A stretch of DNA of 64,000 nt from Cyanobium sp. CZS48M (lineage in GTDB: Bacteria; Cyanobacteriota; Cyanobacteriia; PCC-6307; Cyanobiaceae), in NCBI GenBank assembly GCA_030373145.1, contig JAUCZK010000011.1, positions 1 to 64,000 on the forward strand. Direction: 5' to 3'. How positions within the stretch are numbered: position 1 is the first letter of the stretch; the number at the start of each line of letters is the position of its first letter. Positions 62,044 to 64,000 of the stretch are shown here, in pieces. The notes beneath the pieces are model-generated. The model ran no database searches. It was not told where the DNA came from and was given only the letters and a program-made list of their open reading frames with translations. Position numbers and translations under genes: made by a program.

Positions 62044-63183
62044 GTGCGTCACCCCACTCCAACCCGTTCCCCGGGAGGTGATTCACTCACCGGCCCAGGG
62101 GACGTGCAGGTCGACCCCCTGCAGGGTTGGATGTTGCCGCACCTGCAGGATGCCGCCGTGCTGGATCTGCAGCCCCTGCTGCAGAAGGCCCTGTTGCTGC
62201 AGACCCCGGAGCGGCTGCTGAGCAGGCTGGTGCGGCGTCCGCCCCTGGCGCCTGAAGTGCTGGTGGCGCACCGCGGCGGCGATGGCCTGCTGGGCCTCTG
62301 CGTGATGCGGCGGCTCAACCGCAGCGGCAGTTGCTGGGGGGTGGAGGAATTGCGGCTCTGCCGCGGCGCCCTGAGTGAACCGGGTTCCCCCAGCTCCAGG
62401 CAGGTGGAAGGGGCCCTGCTGCGCGAGGCCCTGCACCGCTGTCCGGGGGCTTCCAGCTGGATCACCAGGGTGGCCGCGGGTCACCAGGACCGCCTGGCCC
62501 TGCTGCGGGAGCAGGGGTTCCAGCCCCTGCTCCAGGAAACCCTCTGGTACTGGGAACCGTATCCCGCCGTCGCCGGCCCGCCGGCGGCCGCCGTGCCTCC
62601 GGGCGACGAGCTGCAGTTGCGGCCCCTCAACCACCGCAGCGCCCCCCTGCTCTGGCACCTGGAGCAGGCCACCTGCCCGGCCCAGTTGCGCCAGTTGCTG
62701 GATCGCCGCATCGAGGACGTGCTCGATCAGAGCGAAGGCCGAGGCCTGCTCTGGGTGGACACCAGCCGCCAGCAGGCCGTGGCGGCGGTGCGGCGGCTGA
62801 GAAACCATCGCCTCGGTCCAGCGGAGCTGGAAGTGAGCCTGCACCCCGGCTGGTCCCACCTGCATGGCCCCGCGCTGGCGCGGCTGGTGCGGCAGCAGGC
62901 GGGCGGACTCTCGCCCCTGCGCTTGCGCAGCGACAGCGACGACCACGAGCGCGAACACTGGCTCAGTGAGCTCGGAGCGGTGGCGGAGGGGGAGGAGCTG
63001 CTGATGGCCCGCAGCGTCTGGCGGCGTCAGGAGGCGCGCCAGCTCAGCCGCCAGTCCTGGCGGCTCGATACCGTGCTCGACCCCTTCAAGCCCCGCCGGC
63101 GCCCCGTGCCCACCCCGCTGCAGCGGGGCGTGGCCGTCCACCACGGGGCCCAGCCCCACCAGGCCCTGGGCAGCGGCCGTTGA
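62044..63183 (+). CDS. GNAT-like protein of cyanobacteria
   Basis: 379 residues from GTG 62044 (frame opens with TTG 62023). A diverged acetyltransferase-like fold: RGGDGLLGLCVMRRL, VEGALLREALHRC, REQGFQPLLQETLWYWEP in one half and ELEVSLHPGWSHLHGP, ARLVRQQAGG in the other. It is always seen before ruvX in picocyanobacteria as far as I recall. Substrate unknown. Its stop overlaps the TTG of ruvX by three bases. Confidence 0.65.
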   Translation: MRHPTPTRSPGGDSLTGPGDVQVDPLQGWMLPHLQDAAVLDLQPLLQKALLLQTPERLLSRLVRRPPLAPEVLVAHRGGDGLLGLCVMRRLNRSGSCWGVEELRLCRGALSEPGSPSSRQVEGALLREALHRCPGASSWITRVAAGHQDRLALLREQGFQPLLQETLWYWEPYPAVAGPPAAAVPPGDELQLRPLNHRSAPLLWHLEQATCPAQLRQLLDRRIEDVLDQSEGRGLLWVDTSRQQAVAAVRRLRNHRLGPAELEVSLHPGWSHLHGPALARLVRQQAGGLSPLRLRSDSDDHEREHWLSELGAVAEGEELLMARSVWRRQEARQLSRQSWRLDTVLDPFKPRRRPVPTPLQRGVAVHHGAQPHQALGSGR

Positions 63184-63665
63184 TCCGCCAGCCACCGCCG
63201 CCCCGCTCCGTGCTGGCCGTCGATGTGGGCCGCCGCAGGATCGGTCTGGCCGGCTGCGACCCGCTCGGTCTGACCATCACGCCCCTGCCCCCCCTGGCCC
63301 GGGGGGCCTTCAGCGACGATCTCCAGCAGCTGCGCCCCCTGGTGGCCCAGCGGCGCGTGCAGGCGCTGGTGGTGGGGCTGCCCCTCGATGCCAGCCAGCA
63401 GCCCACCGCCCAGGCCAGCCACTGCCGCCGCTACGGTCAGCGACTGGCCCTGGCCCTGGAGCTGCCCCTGGCCTGGGTGGATGAACACGGCAGCAGCTGG
63501 GAAGCGGGCGAGCGCCATGGATTGCATGGAGATCGCAGCGGCCAGCTCGATAGCGCCGCCGCGGCCCTGCTGCTGGAGCAGTGGCTGCGCCAGGGCCCCG
63601 AAGCCCTTCCGGTCAGCCCAGCGACACCGAGACTCGACCAGCCGGCAGGCGCTGAGACATCCTGA
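63180..63665 (+). CDS. ruvX: Putative Holliday junction resolvase RuvX/YqgF
   Basis: 161 residues, TTG start overlapping the previous TGA. Blocks SVLAVDVGRRRIGLAGCD, VVGLPLD and WVDEHGSS with LDSAAAALLLEQWL match YqgF, an RNase H-like fold; conserved acidic residues (D in AVDVG, DE in VDEH, D in LDSAA) are all present. YqgF is implicated in 16S rRNA 5' processing and junction resolution. Confidence 0.93.
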   Translation: MIRQPPPPRSVLAVDVGRRRIGLAGCDPLGLTITPLPPLARGAFSDDLQQLRPLVAQRRVQALVVGLPLDASQQPTAQASHCRRYGQRLALALELPLAWVDEHGSSWEAGERHGLHGDRSGQLDSAAAALLLEQWLRQGPEALPVSPATPRLDQPAGAETS

Positions 63666-64000
63666 TGGAACCCGCTGATTCCCCCATGAGTGCCGAAGGA
63701 CCGTCGATCAGTGGATCCGGTGACGTGCCCACGGTGCTTGTTCGTGATGGCCAGAACCGCCAGCTGCTCTGTTTTCTCGAGCAACTGATTCCGCTGGATG
63801 GCCACGACTACGCCCTGCTCACCCCGGTGGACACCCCGGTGTGCCTGGTGCGCATCGCCGAGGGTGACGACGAGGAGGACGAGGTGGTCGAGGAGGTGGA
63901 TGCCGCCGAATCAATCCTGACCGTGGCCGATGTGGTGCTGCAGGAGCACGACCTCATCCTGGTGCGCTCGGCGGTGACACTGACCGTGAGCGGGGAGCTG
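63665..64000 (+). CDS. DUF3727-type protein, cut by window edge
   Basis: At least 112 codons from ATG 63665 (or ATG 63686), overlapping the ruvX stop by one base. VLVRDGQNRQLLCFLEQLIP, LDGHDYALLTPVDTPVCLVR and an acidic stretch DDEEDEVVEEVD match the N-terminal half of the cyanobacterial DUF3727/DUF1292 family, which usually has a second domain. Function unknown. Part of the tightly overlapping string at 62-64 kb. Confidence 0.85.
   Translation, partial: MEPADSPMSAEGPSISGSGDVPTVLVRDGQNRQLLCFLEQLIPLDGHDYALLTPVDTPVCLVRIAEGDDEEDEVVEEVDAAESILTVADVVLQEHDLILVRSAVTLTVSGEL

Overview
The window looks like the chromosome of a GC-rich picocyanobacterium of the Synechococcus/Cyanobium type. The evidence is a high-light-inducible protein with a chlorophyll-binding motif (2.3 kb), a Psb32-like TPM protein (6.3 kb), a Ycf55/DUF3685 protein and a thylakoid photosystem I accumulation factor (52-54.5 kb), a class I fructose-bisphosphate aldolase, a Coq4-like protein, and the RuvX/DUF3727 pair at the right edge. 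Codon use is strongly GC-biased, apart from AT-richer patches near 20.2-20.8, 26.0-26.2, 32.1-32.5 and 48.6-50.6 kb.

Region by region. 0-1 kb holds a decayed sulfatase. 1-11.4 kb is mostly housekeeping: secreted proteins, Hli, 2OG-Fe oxygenase plus MidA-type methyltransferase, TPM protein, lambda-endolysin-like GH104 enzyme, glycosyltransferase plus metallophosphoesterase, and nadA. 11.3-26.5 kb is a rearranged, decaying accessory stretch. It has broken genes (a small secreted protein, a YhaV toxin, a formylglycine-generating enzyme, a transglutaminase), an apparently intact HigBA-like toxin-antitoxin pair, an Anbu proteasome-like peptidase, and a TetR regulator with palindromic sites facing a YHS-GST-flavin oxidase operon. 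26.8-32.1 kb carries the ligase-associated exonuclease, a phosphoribosyltransferase, a lipase, and an unusual fusion of an alpha/beta hydrolase with a subtilisin protease. 32.5-41.4 kb has a baeRF protein, cbpA/cbpM, the ATP-dependent DNA ligase with its Lhr-type helicase, and a glycosyltransferase. 41.4-49.5 kb has a degenerate sigma-54-type AAA domain fused to a membrane polyferredoxin, a GST, the nuclease PdeM, CBS, CDP-alcohol transferase, epimerase and Coq4 genes, and three small stress-type proteins. 49.8-64 kb returns to core genes (hisA, Fur-like, Ycf55, fumC, PhoH, CofE-like, ruvX), interrupted by an AT-rich transglutaminase, two gene remnants and a large type I arylsulfatase.

The most coherent functional group is the ligase-associated DNA damage set (exonuclease, ligase, helicase, PdeM). 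These genes are usually adjacent but are spread here over about 19 kb, with hydrolase, chaperone and redox genes between them. The most unusual architectures are the hydrolase-subtilase fusion and the AAA-polyferredoxin fusion. Many insertions and deletions are visible as remnants that align with intact relatives or with the family pattern. I saw no rRNA, tRNA, CRISPR array or intact transposase.
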